From positions 1 through 57,144 of the forward strand of contig CAMACY010000006.1 in the NCBI GenBank assembly GCA_945831585.1: 57,144 bases of DNA, read 5' to 3'. This document shows, piece after piece, positions 48,245 through 57,018 of this stretch. Within the stretch, counting starts at the first letter, position 1. Each line of letters starts with the position of its first letter. A program made the translations under genes and the position numbers. This DNA comes from an uncultured bacterium (GTDB lineage Bacteria; Verrucomicrobiota; Verrucomicrobiia; Verrucomicrobiales; Akkermansiaceae). Below the pieces are notes generated by a model that worked only from the letters and a program-made list of their open reading frames with translations, was not told the origin of the DNA and ran no database searches.

Positions 48245-48571
48245 TTACTTGGTGGCGGGAACGCTGCCGTCCTTGGCCACGGCAGCGGCGATGCTGCTCT
48301 TGGCAACCTTGATGACGGTGTTGGGCGCAATTTCCAGTTTGACGGCGCCCTCCTGCACCTCGCGGATGATGCCGTAGATGCCGCCGGAGGTCACCACCTT
48401 GTCGCCGGATTTGAGCCCCTCGTGCAGCTGCTTCTGCGCCTTCTGCTGCTTCTGTGCCGGGCGGATCAGCATGAAGTAGAAGATGATGCCGATGAGGACA
48501 AAGGTGATGAGCATGGAGTAGGGGTTGCCCTGCTCGGCAGCGGCTTGCGCTAAGATAGGACTTGTGATCAT
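48245..48571 (-). CDS. yajC: Preprotein translocase accessory subunit YajC
   Basis: This 108-residue protein is part of the SecDF-YajC complex that assists the Sec translocon. A short N-terminus, one transmembrane helix (about residues 20-36, LITFVLIGIIFYFMLIRP) and the conserved RPAQKQQK, GLKSGDKVVTSGGIYG, and a beta-rich cytoplasmic end are diagnostic. The ATG overlaps the tgt stop as ATGA. The usual tgt-yajC gene pairing is conserved, though secD does not follow here; aroE does. Confidence 0.95.
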   Translation of the reverse strand: MITSPILAQAAAEQGNPYSMLITFVLIGIIFYFMLIRPAQKQQKAQKQLHEGLKSGDKVVTSGGIYGIIREVQEGAVKLEIAPNTVIKVAKSSIAAAVAKDGSVPATK

Positions 48572-49698
48572 GGTATGTCGTTGGCTTGGTATCGCGAGAT
48601 GAAGCTGCGCTTGAACGCAGCGAATTCACCGGCTGCAATGGCGTCTCTCGCCTGCGCCATGAGCCGCAAGTAGAAGTGAAGATTTTGGAAGGAGAGTAGG
48701 TGCATGGCCAGCATCTCCCCCGCGCGGAAGAAGTGGCGAATGGCGGCGCGCGAGTAGCGCGTGACGTGCGGGTGCCCCTCGGCGTCGAGGGGGCGGGTGT
48801 CGTTCTTCCAGCGCTCGTTGCGGATGTGCATGGGGCCGTCGGGCGTGAGCGCCACCCCGTGCCGCGCCAGCCGCGTGGGCATCACGCAGTCGAACATGTC
48901 CACCCCGCGCTCAATCATCTCCAGCATCTGCACGGGCGTGCCCAGCCCCATGGCGTAGCGCGCCTTGTGCGCGGGCAGGTAGGGGGTGCTGTTCTCGATG
49001 GCCTCCAGCATGACGGGCTCGGGCTCACCCACGGAAACCCCGCCGATGGCGTAGCCGTCGAAGTCCATCTCGGCCAGCGCCTCGGCACTGCGGCGGCGCA
49101 GCTCGGCAAAGGCAGAGCCCTGCACGATGCCGAAGTGCTGCTGCGGCGCCCCGCCCGTCATCGGCCGGTGCTCCGCGACCCAGCGCTTGCAGCGCTCGGC
49201 CCAGCGCAGCGTGCGCGCCAGCGATTGCTCCGCATAGCGCCGCTCGCAGGGGTAGGGCGGGCACTCGTCGAAGAGCATGGCGATGTCGCTGCCGAGGTTC
49301 GCCTGAATTTCCATGCTGCGCTCGGGGCTCAGCATCATGTAGGCGCCGTCGATGTGGTTGCAGAAGCGCACCCCCTCCTCGGTGATTTTGCGCAGTCGCG
49401 CGAGGCTGAAGACCTGAAAGCCGCCGCTGTCGGTGAGGATGGGGCGCTCCCACGCCGACAGGCGGTGCAGCCCGCCCAGATCGCGGATGGCCTCATCGCC
49501 CGGGCGTAGGCACAGGTGGTAGGTGTTGCCGAGGATGATGCGGGCGCCGAGCGCCTCCAAATCCTCGCTGTGCAGGGTCTTGACCGTGCCTTGCGTGCCC
49601 ACGGGCATGAAGATGGGCGTGGGTACATCGCCGTGGGGCAGGTGCAGGGTGCCGAGGCGTGCGCCGGAGGGGTCGGTGCGGTGCAGGGTAAAGCTCAT
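48568..49698 (-). CDS. tgt: tRNA-guanine transglycosylase with altered zinc site
   Basis: This 376-residue enzyme exchanges the guanine at position 34 of GUN-anticodon tRNAs for preQ1 or queuine. The substrate loop DSGGFQVFSL (D90), QGxxFAELRRRSA, GGVSVGEP and the nucleophile D270 in MFDCVMPTR are intact. In known bacterial Tgt a zinc site of CxCxxC plus a later histidine follows 'DTRPxD'. Here that stretch reads AEGHPHVTRYSRA (306-318), with two histidines in an HxH arrangement and no cysteine, while the later H of QNLHFYL (about 341) remains. The active site is otherwise normal, so the enzyme is probably functional with a changed metal site. Confidence 0.9.
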   Translation of the reverse strand: MSFTLHRTDPSGARLGTLHLPHGDVPTPIFMPVGTQGTVKTLHSEDLEALGARIILGNTYHLCLRPGDEAIRDLGGLHRLSAWERPILTDSGGFQVFSLARLRKITEEGVRFCNHIDGAYMMLSPERSMEIQANLGSDIAMLFDECPPYPCERRYAEQSLARTLRWAERCKRWVAEHRPMTGGAPQQHFGIVQGSAFAELRRRSAEALAEMDFDGYAIGGVSVGEPEPVMLEAIENSTPYLPAHKARYAMGLGTPVQMLEMIERGVDMFDCVMPTRLARHGVALTPDGPMHIRNERWKNDTRPLDAEGHPHVTRYSRAAIRHFFRAGEMLAMHLLSFQNLHFYLRLMAQARDAIAAGEFAAFKRSFISRYQANDIP

Positions 49699-49702
49699 GG
49701 TC

Positions 49703-50287
49703 TCAGGGCTGCTGTTTCACATAGCGGGCGGCAAAGATACTCTTGCCCATTGCTTCCCACTGCTGCTGAAAATCAGTTTTGGGGTAGAACTCGGCGTCCC
49801 ACTCGGCGCGGGCGAAGAGGGGGGAGGCCTCCAGACGCTCGCAGACCCAGAGAAAATACTCCTCGTGATCCGTCTTGAAGAGGAACTCGCCCTGCGGCGC
49901 CAGCGCGCGGTGCAGAATCGGCAGAAAAGACTCCTGCACCAAGCGGTTCTTGTGGTGCTTTTCCTTGGGCCAGGGGTCGGGGAAGAGGTAGTGCAGGCGG
50001 CTGATGCTGCCCGGCTCCGCCATCCACTCCAAAAAGTAGCGGCTCTCCGCACGCAGACAACGCAGGTTGTCCAGCCCGCGCCGATCGGCATCGCGGCAGA
50101 CCTTGCGCACACGCCCCAGCAGGCGCTCCACCCCCAGAAAGCGCCGCTCCGGGTAGTGCGCCGCCATGCGCAGCAGGAAACCGCCGTCGCCGCAGCCCAA
50201 ATCCACCTCGCATCGCTCCCCCGCGCCGAAGATGCGGGAGACGCTGTGGCGGGCAAAATAATCAGTCGGGACAAAGGCGGCAGACAT
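49703..50287 (-). CDS. trmB: tRNA (guanine-N7-)-methyltransferase
   Basis: This 194-residue SAM-dependent enzyme methylates G46 in the tRNA variable loop. The SAM motif CEVDLGCGDGGFLL, the LFPDPWPKEKHHKNRLV signature, and the C-terminal ANxGHxxxF-like part are recognisable. I chose ATG 50287, since a promoter lies just upstream; the frame extends 13 codons further into it. It is the first gene of trmB-tgt-yajC-aroE. Confidence 0.93.
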   Translation of the reverse strand: MSAAFVPTDYFARHSVSRIFGAGERCEVDLGCGDGGFLLRMAAHYPERRFLGVERLLGRVRKVCRDADRRGLDNLRCLRAESRYFLEWMAEPGSISRLHYLFPDPWPKEKHHKNRLVQESFLPILHRALAPQGEFLFKTDHEEYFLWVCERLEASPLFARAEWDAEFYPKTDFQQQWEAMGKSIFAARYVKQQP

Positions 50288-50296
50288 CGTGCGCGT

Positions 50297-50326
50297 ATTG
50301 TACCGCAGGCGGTGGGGGAAAGTCAA
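50297..50326 (-). promoter_or_regulatory. Promoter of trmB-tgt-yajC-aroE
   Basis: On the minus strand TTGACT (50321-50326), 18 bp, TACAAT (50297-50302), with 9 bases to the trmB ATG. Confidence 0.6.
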
Positions 50327-50370
50327 ACCTCGGCTGTGTCTGCCGCTGCCCTTTGGGTGGCATGGGTGCG

Positions 50371-51378
50371 TCAGACAAGCCGACGGATGAGGGGAATGCG
50401 CTTGAAGAGCATCCCCAACAGCCAGCCGCCGCCACAGGTGAGCAGCGTCACCACGCAGGAAGCAGCGTAGGAGGAGCTGTAGTCAGTCATGTGAGCGCAG
50501 ATGATGCCTCGGAACATGTTTTCCGTGAGCATGATGGTGAAGGTGGCAGGGCCGAGCAGCAAGAGGACGCGCTGCAGCCCCTGAGGCAGGCTGGGGGCAT
50601 ATCTCTTCGCAGCCGCATAGCAAAAGAGTGCGGGGAACAGGACGGTTCCGGAGAAGCAGACGAGGCGTACACTGGGGAGACGATGGAGGAGCAGTGGGAA
50701 TGCGGCGTTGAGCAGCACTCCCGCCCCTAACGCCGCCGCCGCATACAGACCGAGGCGGTTCAGCTTCCCTGCCCACGCTCCGCACTTCCCGTGCTCCGCT
50801 GCGTACCCCAGCAGGGGAAAGATGTAGAGCCAGCCGACAATCGCGGTCGAGGGCAGCCAAGGGGACAAGGGAGTGTGCTCGAGGGGGATGAATTCGTAGA
50901 AGACGAGGTGTAGGATGATGAGGTAGACGAAGTGGCGGGGCTGCATGTGCTGCGCGAGGAGCCGCAGCAGCGGCAGGATGAGAAGGAATGCGGTATAGGC
51001 CGACAGAAACCAGGTGGCCGGAGCCGGAGACTTGAGGCGCACCATTTGGTGCACCCCCTCCGCGAGAGTCAGCTGCCCAATGCCGACGAAATAGGCATTT
51101 TGCGCGACGAGAAACAGAGCCAGAACAAGCAGCATGCGCAGCACACGGTGGCGCAGTACGTGCATCAGGCTCTCCTCCCGCCCGAGGAGCAGTGCCCCGC
51201 TCACCATGAAAAACAGGGGGACGCCCATCTTGTCGGCGAGGGAGGCAGCGAGCATCAAGACCCACGACCAAGTCACCTCAGCCGATTGCAGCGGCATATG
51301 GAACGCCGGTGTGTGGTTAAAAACAACCAGCATGATGGCGAAAACGCGTATGAGCTCAAGGTGTATTTTCTTCGGCAT
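50371..51378 (-). CDS. Acyltransferase_3 family membrane O-acyltransferase
   Basis: This 335-residue inner-membrane protein has about ten hydrophobic helices and the family's N-terminal ELIRVFAIMLVVFNHTP with the conserved histidine, plus PLFFMVSGALLLGRE. Family members acetylate surface polysaccharides or antibiotics; the substrate is unknown. Base composition is somewhat less GC-rich than its neighbours and it borders a gene-poor AT-rich stretch, which hints at acquisition. The ATG at 51378 lies 8 bases after a promoter. Confidence 0.85.
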   Translation of the reverse strand: MPKKIHLELIRVFAIMLVVFNHTPAFHMPLQSAEVTWSWVLMLAASLADKMGVPLFFMVSGALLLGREESLMHVLRHRVLRMLLVLALFLVAQNAYFVGIGQLTLAEGVHQMVRLKSPAPATWFLSAYTAFLLILPLLRLLAQHMQPRHFVYLIILHLVFYEFIPLEHTPLSPWLPSTAIVGWLYIFPLLGYAAEHGKCGAWAGKLNRLGLYAAAALGAGVLLNAAFPLLLHRLPSVRLVCFSGTVLFPALFCYAAAKRYAPSLPQGLQRVLLLLGPATFTIMLTENMFRGIICAHMTDYSSSYAASCVVTLLTCGGGWLLGMLFKRIPLIRRLV

Positions 51379-51386
51379 GCGCCGGG

Positions 51387-51415
51387 AGTATAAGTATTTC
51401 GAATGCTGTCGTCAA
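51387..51415 (-). promoter_or_regulatory. Acyltransferase promoter
   Basis: On the minus strand TTGACG (51410-51415), 17 bp, TATACT (51387-51392), 8 bases before the ATG: a leader of at most 1-2 bases. Confidence 0.68.
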
Positions 51416-51835
51416 ACAATATTGCCCAAAGCCTGTGTAACTCTAGGGAAATCATTTATCAGCAAGGTGTGCGGGTTATACACACTCACTGAGAGAGTCG
51501 AAAAGCATGCGCTGTTCGTTGTTAGTGATAAGGATGCGAGCAGCTACAACATTCAAAAACCTTATCAAGTGTGCGTCTGTCGTGTTGTTTTTTCGCGCTG
51601 AATGGTAAGACTCAATGCAACAAAGCGAAAGAAACCGGCGTGGTTGCAAATTCGTTGGCGTGGGAGAGCGGGGGCAGGTAGATGAGGACTTCCTTGGCGA
51701 TCTGATTCCGTAAATACAATCTAACAAGAATCATCGCGGTGAAAACGGAGGGGAATAGGGCGATGACCATGCGGACAGTAGAGCTGCGGTACTTCCGGCT
51801 CAAGGTTAACGTTTTTGTTAAGACAGGGCGAGAAT
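51416..51835. other. Gene-poor AT-rich intergenic stretch
   Basis: No gene is convincing here. An 88-codon minus frame (51612-51878) has no recognisable domain, but its codons for the residues ILVRLYLRN (around 51703-51729) match those at the window end (ALVRLYSRL) with several synonymous changes, suggesting two pieces of a related lost gene. The stretch is noticeably more AT-rich than coding DNA here and may be a deletion scar or a decayed mobile element. Confidence 0.4.
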
Positions 51836-51869
51836 GAGCCGCCGTTTTCCCGGCGGAAAACGGCGGCTC
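51836..51869 (-). terminator. pheT terminator
   Basis: A perfect 13-base stem (51836-51848 with 51857-51869) with an 8-base loop, 25 bases after the pheT stop. The T-run is poor. Confidence 0.65.
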
Positions 51870-51893
51870 GGAAAGCACGGGATGCGGGTGAAC

Positions 51894-54389
51894 TTAGCGG
51901 AAGCTCAGCCCCCGAAGCTTGGCGGCGAGGGTGTCGAGCACCTGTTGGTGCGCGGCGTCCACCTCGGCAGCCTTGAGGGTCTTCTTCGCATCGCGATAGA
52001 GGAAGGTGTAGGTCATGGCCTTGCGGTCGGCGGGCAGCTTGGTTCCGCTCGGGTCGCAGAACACATCCTTGAGCCGCAACTCGACCAGCAGCTTCTGCTT
52101 GGCGCTCTCCACGGCCTTGAGCACATCGGCATGCGTCAGGGCAGTGGGTAGCTCCAGCGAAGAATCGCGGGTCGAGCCCGGGAATTGCGGCAGATCCGCC
52201 GCCTTGAACGGCGCTGTGGCAATCTGCTGCAGCTTGCGCAGGTCGAGCTCGGCGTAGTAGCACTCCGTCGGCAGCCCCAGTGCGCGGCACTTGGCGAGGC
52301 TCAGGCGGGCAAAGAAGCCGCAGGCCTGCCCGTTGAGCTGAATATCCGCGCCCAGCGCCGCATTCGGGCGGGGGCGGCGGCTCGGCACCAGCGCGAGCTT
52401 GGCCTTGGGTACCAGCAAGTCCAGCACCGCGCGCAGATGCTCGAAATGCACCTCGGCGGGCTTGGGCGCGACCCAGGAAGCGGGGGTCAGCTTGCCCCCC
52501 ATGAAAATGCCCAGCACCTCGTTCTCGATGTCCTTGCCCTTGCCGCCGCCTGTGTTGCGGAACACGCGACCGCATTCAAAGAGGCGCAGGCTCTCGAGCC
52601 CTTGGTTGACGTTGCGCGCGGCCACAGCGATGAGCCCCGGCACCAGCGAGGGGCGCAGCGTGCTGTGATCCTCGCTGATGGGCAGGGACACGCGGATGAT
52701 GTCCCCCTCCTCCAGCGGGCGGATAGGCAGGGCATTGCTCACATCGGCGATGGTCGGGTCGATGCTCTCGGCGGCGATGAGCTTGAAACTCTGCACCTCC
52801 CAAAAGCCCGCACCGGCCAACTTGCGGCAGAGCGCCATGCGGTAGTCGTGGGCACGATCCTGCGGCGTCTCCGGCACAAAAACCGCCGTGTTCGTCGCGG
52901 GGATGTTGTCGATACCGTACACGCGCACCACCTCCTCCAGCAGGTCGCAGCTGCGCTTGAGATCCAAGCGCCAGGGCGGGCAGTCCCAGGTGCCCCGGCC
53001 GTCGAGCTCGCGCAACCCGAGGTTCTTGAGAATGCGCGCAGCCTCCATGTGCGGGATAGCGGCGTGGCTCATCACGTCCAGCTCCTTCCAGTCCAGCTGT
53101 ACTTGGTCGAGGGCGTAGTAAATCTTGGCGGCGCTGCCCTGCTCCAGCACCGTGGCGCGGGGGGCGTTCTCCTCCGGCACCAGGCAGGGAGCCTGCCCCG
53201 CCACCAGCACGGGCTCGGCCGTGCCGCCCGCGCACTCCAGAATCAGCTGCACGGCGCGCGCGGCGGCGCGCAGCACATTCCACGGCGAGCAACCGCGCTC
53301 GAAGCGGTAGGAAGAATCGGACGAGAGCCCCAAGCGGCGGCTCGTGAAGCGGATGTCGCTGCGGCGGAACCAAGCCGACTCCAGCACAATGTCCGTCGTC
53401 TGCTCCGTCACCCCGCTATCCAGACCGCCCATCACGCCGCCCAGCGCCAGCGCTGCGCCGCTCGCGTCGGAAATGACCGTGTCGGCAGGTGTCAGGCTGT
53501 AGGTATCGCCCATGAGGCTGGTGAAGGACTCGCCCTCCGCCGCACGGCGGATGTTGAGCCCGCCCGTGAGCTTGGCGGCATCGAAAGCATGCAGCGGATG
53601 CCCCAGCTCAAAGAGTACATAGTTGGTGATGTCCACCACGTTGTTGATGGGGCGCAGCCCGATGGCCACCAAGCGCTCCTGCAGCCATTCCGGGCTGGGG
53701 GCAATGCGCACACCGCAGATGCGGGTGGCCGTGTACAGCGGGCAGACCTCCGGCACCGAAAGCGTGACAAAATCGCCCGCCGGAGCCGTCTGCGCCGCGG
53801 CAGCGGGAGCCTCGGCGGGGTCGGTCTTCAGCGCGCGCCCCGTGATGCCCGCCAGCTCGCGCGCCATGCCCCAATGGCTGAGCAGGTCGGGGCGGTTGGG
53901 CGTGATTTCCAGTTCGAAGAGCGTGTCCGTCGGCACAAAATCGCGCACGGGCGTGCCGATGGCATAGTCCTGCGGCAAAATCCACAGCCCGTGCTCCTTG
54001 TCCGGTAGCCCCAGCTCGCTCGCCGAGCAGAGCATGCCGCGCGAGGGGATGCCCAGCATCTTGCCCTCCTTGATTTCCCAACCGCCGGGAAGCACCGCCC
54101 CGGGCAGGGCGCAGGGCACCTTGTCGCCCACGCGGTAATTCTGCGCGCCGCACACAATCTGGCGCAGCTCGCCCTCACCCGCATCCACCAAGCAGCAGTT
54201 GAGGTGGTCAGAGCCCTCCACGGGCGTCTTCTGCATCACCTGCGCCACCACCACGCGGTCGGTTGTCACCCCGCGCTCGCGGATGCCCTCGACCTCGATG
54301 CCGGCAAAGGTCAGCATGTCGGCCATCTCCTGCGTGCCGAGCCCCGAGAGGTCAATGTAGGCCGAAAGCCAATTCAGAGAAATGTTCAT
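51894..54389 (-). CDS. pheT: Phenylalanine-tRNA ligase beta subunit
   Basis: This 831-residue protein forms the alpha2-beta2 phenylalanyl-tRNA synthetase with PheS. Order of domains: EMAP-like OB-fold (about 40-150, VVAQVMQKTPVEGSDHLNCCLVD and SRGMLCSASELGL), B3/B4 editing, B5, the catalytic-like B6-B7 core, and the C-terminal FDX-ACB anticodon domain (about 735-831, FPGSTRDSSLELP onward). All are present and length is normal. It begins 18 bases past the pheS stop, with no SD, so it is transcribed with pheS. Confidence 0.96.
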   Translation of the reverse strand: MNISLNWLSAYIDLSGLGTQEMADMLTFAGIEVEGIRERGVTTDRVVVAQVMQKTPVEGSDHLNCCLVDAGEGELRQIVCGAQNYRVGDKVPCALPGAVLPGGWEIKEGKMLGIPSRGMLCSASELGLPDKEHGLWILPQDYAIGTPVRDFVPTDTLFELEITPNRPDLLSHWGMARELAGITGRALKTDPAEAPAAAAQTAPAGDFVTLSVPEVCPLYTATRICGVRIAPSPEWLQERLVAIGLRPINNVVDITNYVLFELGHPLHAFDAAKLTGGLNIRRAAEGESFTSLMGDTYSLTPADTVISDASGAALALGGVMGGLDSGVTEQTTDIVLESAWFRRSDIRFTSRRLGLSSDSSYRFERGCSPWNVLRAAARAVQLILECAGGTAEPVLVAGQAPCLVPEENAPRATVLEQGSAAKIYYALDQVQLDWKELDVMSHAAIPHMEAARILKNLGLRELDGRGTWDCPPWRLDLKRSCDLLEEVVRVYGIDNIPATNTAVFVPETPQDRAHDYRMALCRKLAGAGFWEVQSFKLIAAESIDPTIADVSNALPIRPLEEGDIIRVSLPISEDHSTLRPSLVPGLIAVAARNVNQGLESLRLFECGRVFRNTGGGKGKDIENEVLGIFMGGKLTPASWVAPKPAEVHFEHLRAVLDLLVPKAKLALVPSRRPRPNAALGADIQLNGQACGFFARLSLAKCRALGLPTECYYAELDLRKLQQIATAPFKAADLPQFPGSTRDSSLELPTALTHADVLKAVESAKQKLLVELRLKDVFCDPSGTKLPADRKAMTYTFLYRDAKKTLKAAEVDAAHQQVLDTLAAKLRGLSFR

Positions 54390-54407
54390 CGTGAAAAAAG
54401 GTTGTCG

Positions 54408-55418
54408 TTATTGGAACTGAGCGAGGAAGCGTACATCGTTTTCGATGAGCAGACGAATATCGCGGATACCCCAGCGAATCATCGCCAGACGCTCCAGACC
54501 GATGCCGAACGCGAAACCCGTGCAGCCGCTGTAGAGCTGCTTGCCCGTGCTGCGGTCGATATTCTCGAACACGGCCGGATTCACCATACCGCAGCCCGCA
54601 ATCTCGATCCAACGCGGCGCCTGACCCGCCGCCTGCAGCAGCACATCGATCTCGAAACTCGGCTCCGTGAAGGGGAAGAAATGCGGGCGGAAGCGCACCG
54701 CCGTCTCGCTGCCGAAGAGCGCCTTGAGGAAATACTCCAGCGTTCCCTTCAGGTCGCCCACACTCACGCAGCGATCCACATACAGCCCCTCAATCTGGTT
54801 GAAAGCAGAGAGGTGGGTCGCGTCAATCGCATCGCGGCGGAACGCCGAGCCCGGGCAGATGATGCGCACGGGCGGCGCCTGCTTCTCCATGGTGCGCGCC
54901 TGTACCGTGCTCGTCTGCGTGCGCAGCAGCTTGCCGCTGTCAAAATAGAAAGTATCCTTCTCATTGCGCGCCGGGTGATCCTCCGGCGTGTTGAGGGCAT
55001 CGAAGCAGTGCCACTCGTCCTCGATTTCCGGACCGTCCGAGAGCGTAAAGCCCATGCGGCGCAGAATGCGCACCGCCTCATCGCGCACAATGCTGATGGG
55101 GTGCAGCCCACCCTGCGGCAGCGCCGCCCCCGGCATCGAAAAATCCGAACCCGCCACCGCAGCGGCATCCAGCTCCGCCTGCAACGCCTCGCGGCGCGCC
55201 TCCAGCGCGGCGGAAATCGCGGCGCGCGCCTCATTCAGCAGCGCCCCCACGGCGGGCTTCTCCTCCTTGGGCACATCGCGCATCCCCTGCTGCACCTGCG
55301 TCAGGCAGCCCTTCTTGCCGAGAATCGCCACGCGGGCATCCTCCAGCGCCTTCAGGTCTGCCACCGTCGCGATTCGGGCCAGCGCCTCGGCTTGTACGTT
55401 TGCAATCTGGTCTTTCAT
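54408..55418 (-). CDS. pheS: Phenylalanine-tRNA ligase alpha subunit
   Basis: This 336-residue catalytic subunit charges tRNA-Phe. The N-terminal coiled coil (to about 85), motif 1 region with GFTLSDGPEIEDEWHCFDALNTPEDHPAR, motif 2 (RIICPGSAFRRDAIDATHLSAFNQIEGL), and motif 3 (GIGLERLAMIRWGIRDIR) are intact. The ATG at 55418 gives the usual MKDQ start; the frame can extend 8 codons upstream. There is a promoter about 60 bases upstream and no SD. No T-box or leader peptide is seen. Confidence 0.96.
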   Translation of the reverse strand: MKDQIANVQAEALARIATVADLKALEDARVAILGKKGCLTQVQQGMRDVPKEEKPAVGALLNEARAAISAALEARREALQAELDAAAVAGSDFSMPGAALPQGGLHPISIVRDEAVRILRRMGFTLSDGPEIEDEWHCFDALNTPEDHPARNEKDTFYFDSGKLLRTQTSTVQARTMEKQAPPVRIICPGSAFRRDAIDATHLSAFNQIEGLYVDRCVSVGDLKGTLEYFLKALFGSETAVRFRPHFFPFTEPSFEIDVLLQAAGQAPRWIEIAGCGMVNPAVFENIDRSTGKQLYSGCTGFAFGIGLERLAMIRWGIRDIRLLIENDVRFLAQFQ

Positions 55419-55475
55419 AACATCAAAAAGTCGGGTTCCCACTGCCGAAACGCAGACGGGCGCACCGCGCGGCTA

Positions 55476-55503
55476 ACTATACGCGCGCAGGCGAAAAAGT
55501 CAA
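55476..55503 (-). promoter_or_regulatory. pheST promoter
   Basis: On the minus strand TTGACT (55498-55503), 16 bp, TATAGT (55476-55481), leaving a leader of about 50 bases. Confidence 0.65.
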
Positions 55504-55571
55504 GCCCAATGCGCGGGCGCCGCCGCAGGAAGAGCGCGGCGGGGATGCCCGCAACGCACAGGCAAAAACGC

Positions 55572-55600
55572 TTTTCAAGCACCCCCCCGCGTGCTATACT
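55572..55600 (+). promoter_or_regulatory. folC promoter
   Basis: TTTTCA (55572-55577), 17 bp, TATACT (55595-55600), with 10 bases to the ATG at 55611. The -35 is weak. Confidence 0.5.
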
Positions 55601-55610
55601 CGCCCGCGTT

Positions 55611-56825
55611 ATGCTCCCCGACCTTGCCACCGCCCTCGACTGGCTCTACAGCACCCAAATGTTCGGCATCAAGCTCGGTCTGGAGGGCATCACGCGACTC
55701 CTGCGCGAGGCAGGTGTCCTCTACCCTCGCGCGCGCGTCATCCACGTCGCCGGCACCAACGGCAAGGGCTCCACCTGCGCCTTTGCCGAATCCGTTGCCC
55801 GCGCCGCCGGCTACCGCACCGGGCTCTTCACCTCCCCGCACCTCGTCGCCTTCAACGAGCGCATCCGCGTCAACGGCGAGAATATCCCCGATGCCGACGC
55901 CGCGCGGCTCATCGAGCAGGTGCGGCAGCTGACAGCTGATTGGGAAACCACGCCCACCTTCTTCGAGCTCGTCCTCGCCATCGCCATGCTCTACTTTGCC
56001 GAGCAGCAGGTCGACATCATCATCCTCGAAACCGGCATGGGTGGGCGGCTCGACGCCACCAACGCCGTTCCCAAAGACGTCGCCGTCCTCTGCCCCATCG
56101 GCATGGACCACACCCAATACCTCGGCAGCAACCTCGAAGACATTGCGCGGGAGAAAGCCGCCATCATCGCCTGGCACCGCCCCGCCCTCAGCGCACCGCA
56201 GGAACCCGCCGCTATGCGCGCCCTGCACGAGGCCGCCGAGCGCATGGACACCGACTGCCGCATCATCCGCGAGGAGTGCGACCTCCCTCTGGGGCTGGCC
56301 GGGGCACACCAACGGCGCAACGCCGCGCTGGCGCTGGCCGCCCTGCACGCCCTGCCGCACTTCCTGCGCAGCCCCGAGGAGGAGGCGCGCGGACTGCGCG
56401 ACACCCGCTGGCCCGGACGTTTCGAGGAAATCGCCCCCGGCGTCATCATGGACGGCGCGCACAACCCGCCCGCCATCCGCACCCTCGTCGCCGCTTGGCG
56501 CGAGCGCTTCGGCGCCCGCCGCGCTCGCTGCCTCTACGCCGGAGCGGCCGACAAGGCGCTCGATGAAGTCATTGCCCTGCTGGCGCCCATCGTCGAAGCC
56601 TGGGTGCTGCCGCCCGTGCAGAGCCCGCGCATCCTCCCCGCCCACGAGCTGGCCGCCAAAGTAGCGCGGCTCAGCAGCGCCCCCATCAGCACCCCCTCCA
56701 CCCTGAGCGAGGCACTGGCGGACCTCCCCCCTGGCACCCTCATCTGCGGATCCTTCTTCCTGCTGGGGGAGGCCAAAGCCCTGCTCGCCGCGCAAGGCGA
56801 CCTCTACCGCCGCACGGCGCAGTAA
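55611..56825 (+). CDS. folC: Folylpolyglutamate synthase / dihydrofolate synthase
   Basis: This 404-residue Mur-ligase-type enzyme adds glutamates to folates and probably also makes dihydrofolate. The P-loop HVAGTNGKGSTCAF (48-55), LFTSPHLVAFNERIRV, ILETGMGGRLDATN, PIGMDHTQYLGSN, and the C-terminal WPGRFEEI and MDGAHNPPA are intact. It is a little shorter than the usual 420-440 residues in the C-terminal domain. The ATG at 55611 is placed by the promoter; an upstream frame is antisense to pheST. No SD. Confidence 0.94.
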   Translation: MLPDLATALDWLYSTQMFGIKLGLEGITRLLREAGVLYPRARVIHVAGTNGKGSTCAFAESVARAAGYRTGLFTSPHLVAFNERIRVNGENIPDADAARLIEQVRQLTADWETTPTFFELVLAIAMLYFAEQQVDIIILETGMGGRLDATNAVPKDVAVLCPIGMDHTQYLGSNLEDIAREKAAIIAWHRPALSAPQEPAAMRALHEAAERMDTDCRIIREECDLPLGLAGAHQRRNAALALAALHALPHFLRSPEEEARGLRDTRWPGRFEEIAPGVIMDGAHNPPAIRTLVAAWRERFGARRARCLYAGAADKALDEVIALLAPIVEAWVLPPVQSPRILPAHELAAKVARLSSAPISTPSTLSEALADLPPGTLICGSFFLLGEAKALLAAQGDLYRRTAQ

Positions 56826-56878
56826 GCCCGTTTTTCCCGGTTTTCGCCAAAAAAATGACGCACATGCGCATTTTGGTC

Positions 56879-56907
56879 TTGCTCTTTCCGACGCTGAATG
56901 CTAGAAT
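56879..56907 (+). promoter_or_regulatory. tRNA promoter
   Basis: TTGCTC (56879-56884), 17 bp, TAGAAT (56902-56907), 35 bases before the mature tRNA 5' end. Confidence 0.7.
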
Positions 56908-56941
56908 AGCTCCGCTTCGCCATCGGTGAAGTCTTTATCAC

Positions 56942-57013
56942 GGCAGGGTAGCTCAGCGGTAGAGCACGGGACTCATAAGCCTATGGTCGGGTGTTCAAAT
57001 CACCTCCCTGCTA
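56942..57013 (+). tRNA. tRNA with CAT anticodon (Met or Ile2), anticodon stem poorly paired
   Basis: A 72-base cloverleaf with acceptor GGCAGGG/CCCTGCT (G1 pairs U72 as a wobble), D-arm GCTC/GAGC, T-arm GGGTG/CACCT with loop TTCAAAT, and discriminator A. CCA is not encoded. The anticodon loop CTCATAA is flanked by CGGGA and GCCTA, which gives only two Watson-Crick pairs, one G-U and two mismatches where a normal elongator tRNA-Met would pair fully. It has a good promoter and terminator, so it may be expressed. Anticodon at 56974-56976. Confidence 0.75.
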
Positions 57014-57018
57014 TGATG

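Noticed and set aside
47331..48638. A 435-residue aroE fusion extending through yajC
   Set aside because: The extension is out of frame with yajC and is basic low-complexity shadow; yajC is a clear gene, and a GTG at 48230 suits aroE.
55419..55475. Leader peptide or T-box controlling pheST
   Set aside because: The leader of about 50 bases has no Phe-rich reading frame, no T-box sequence and no terminator/antiterminator pair.
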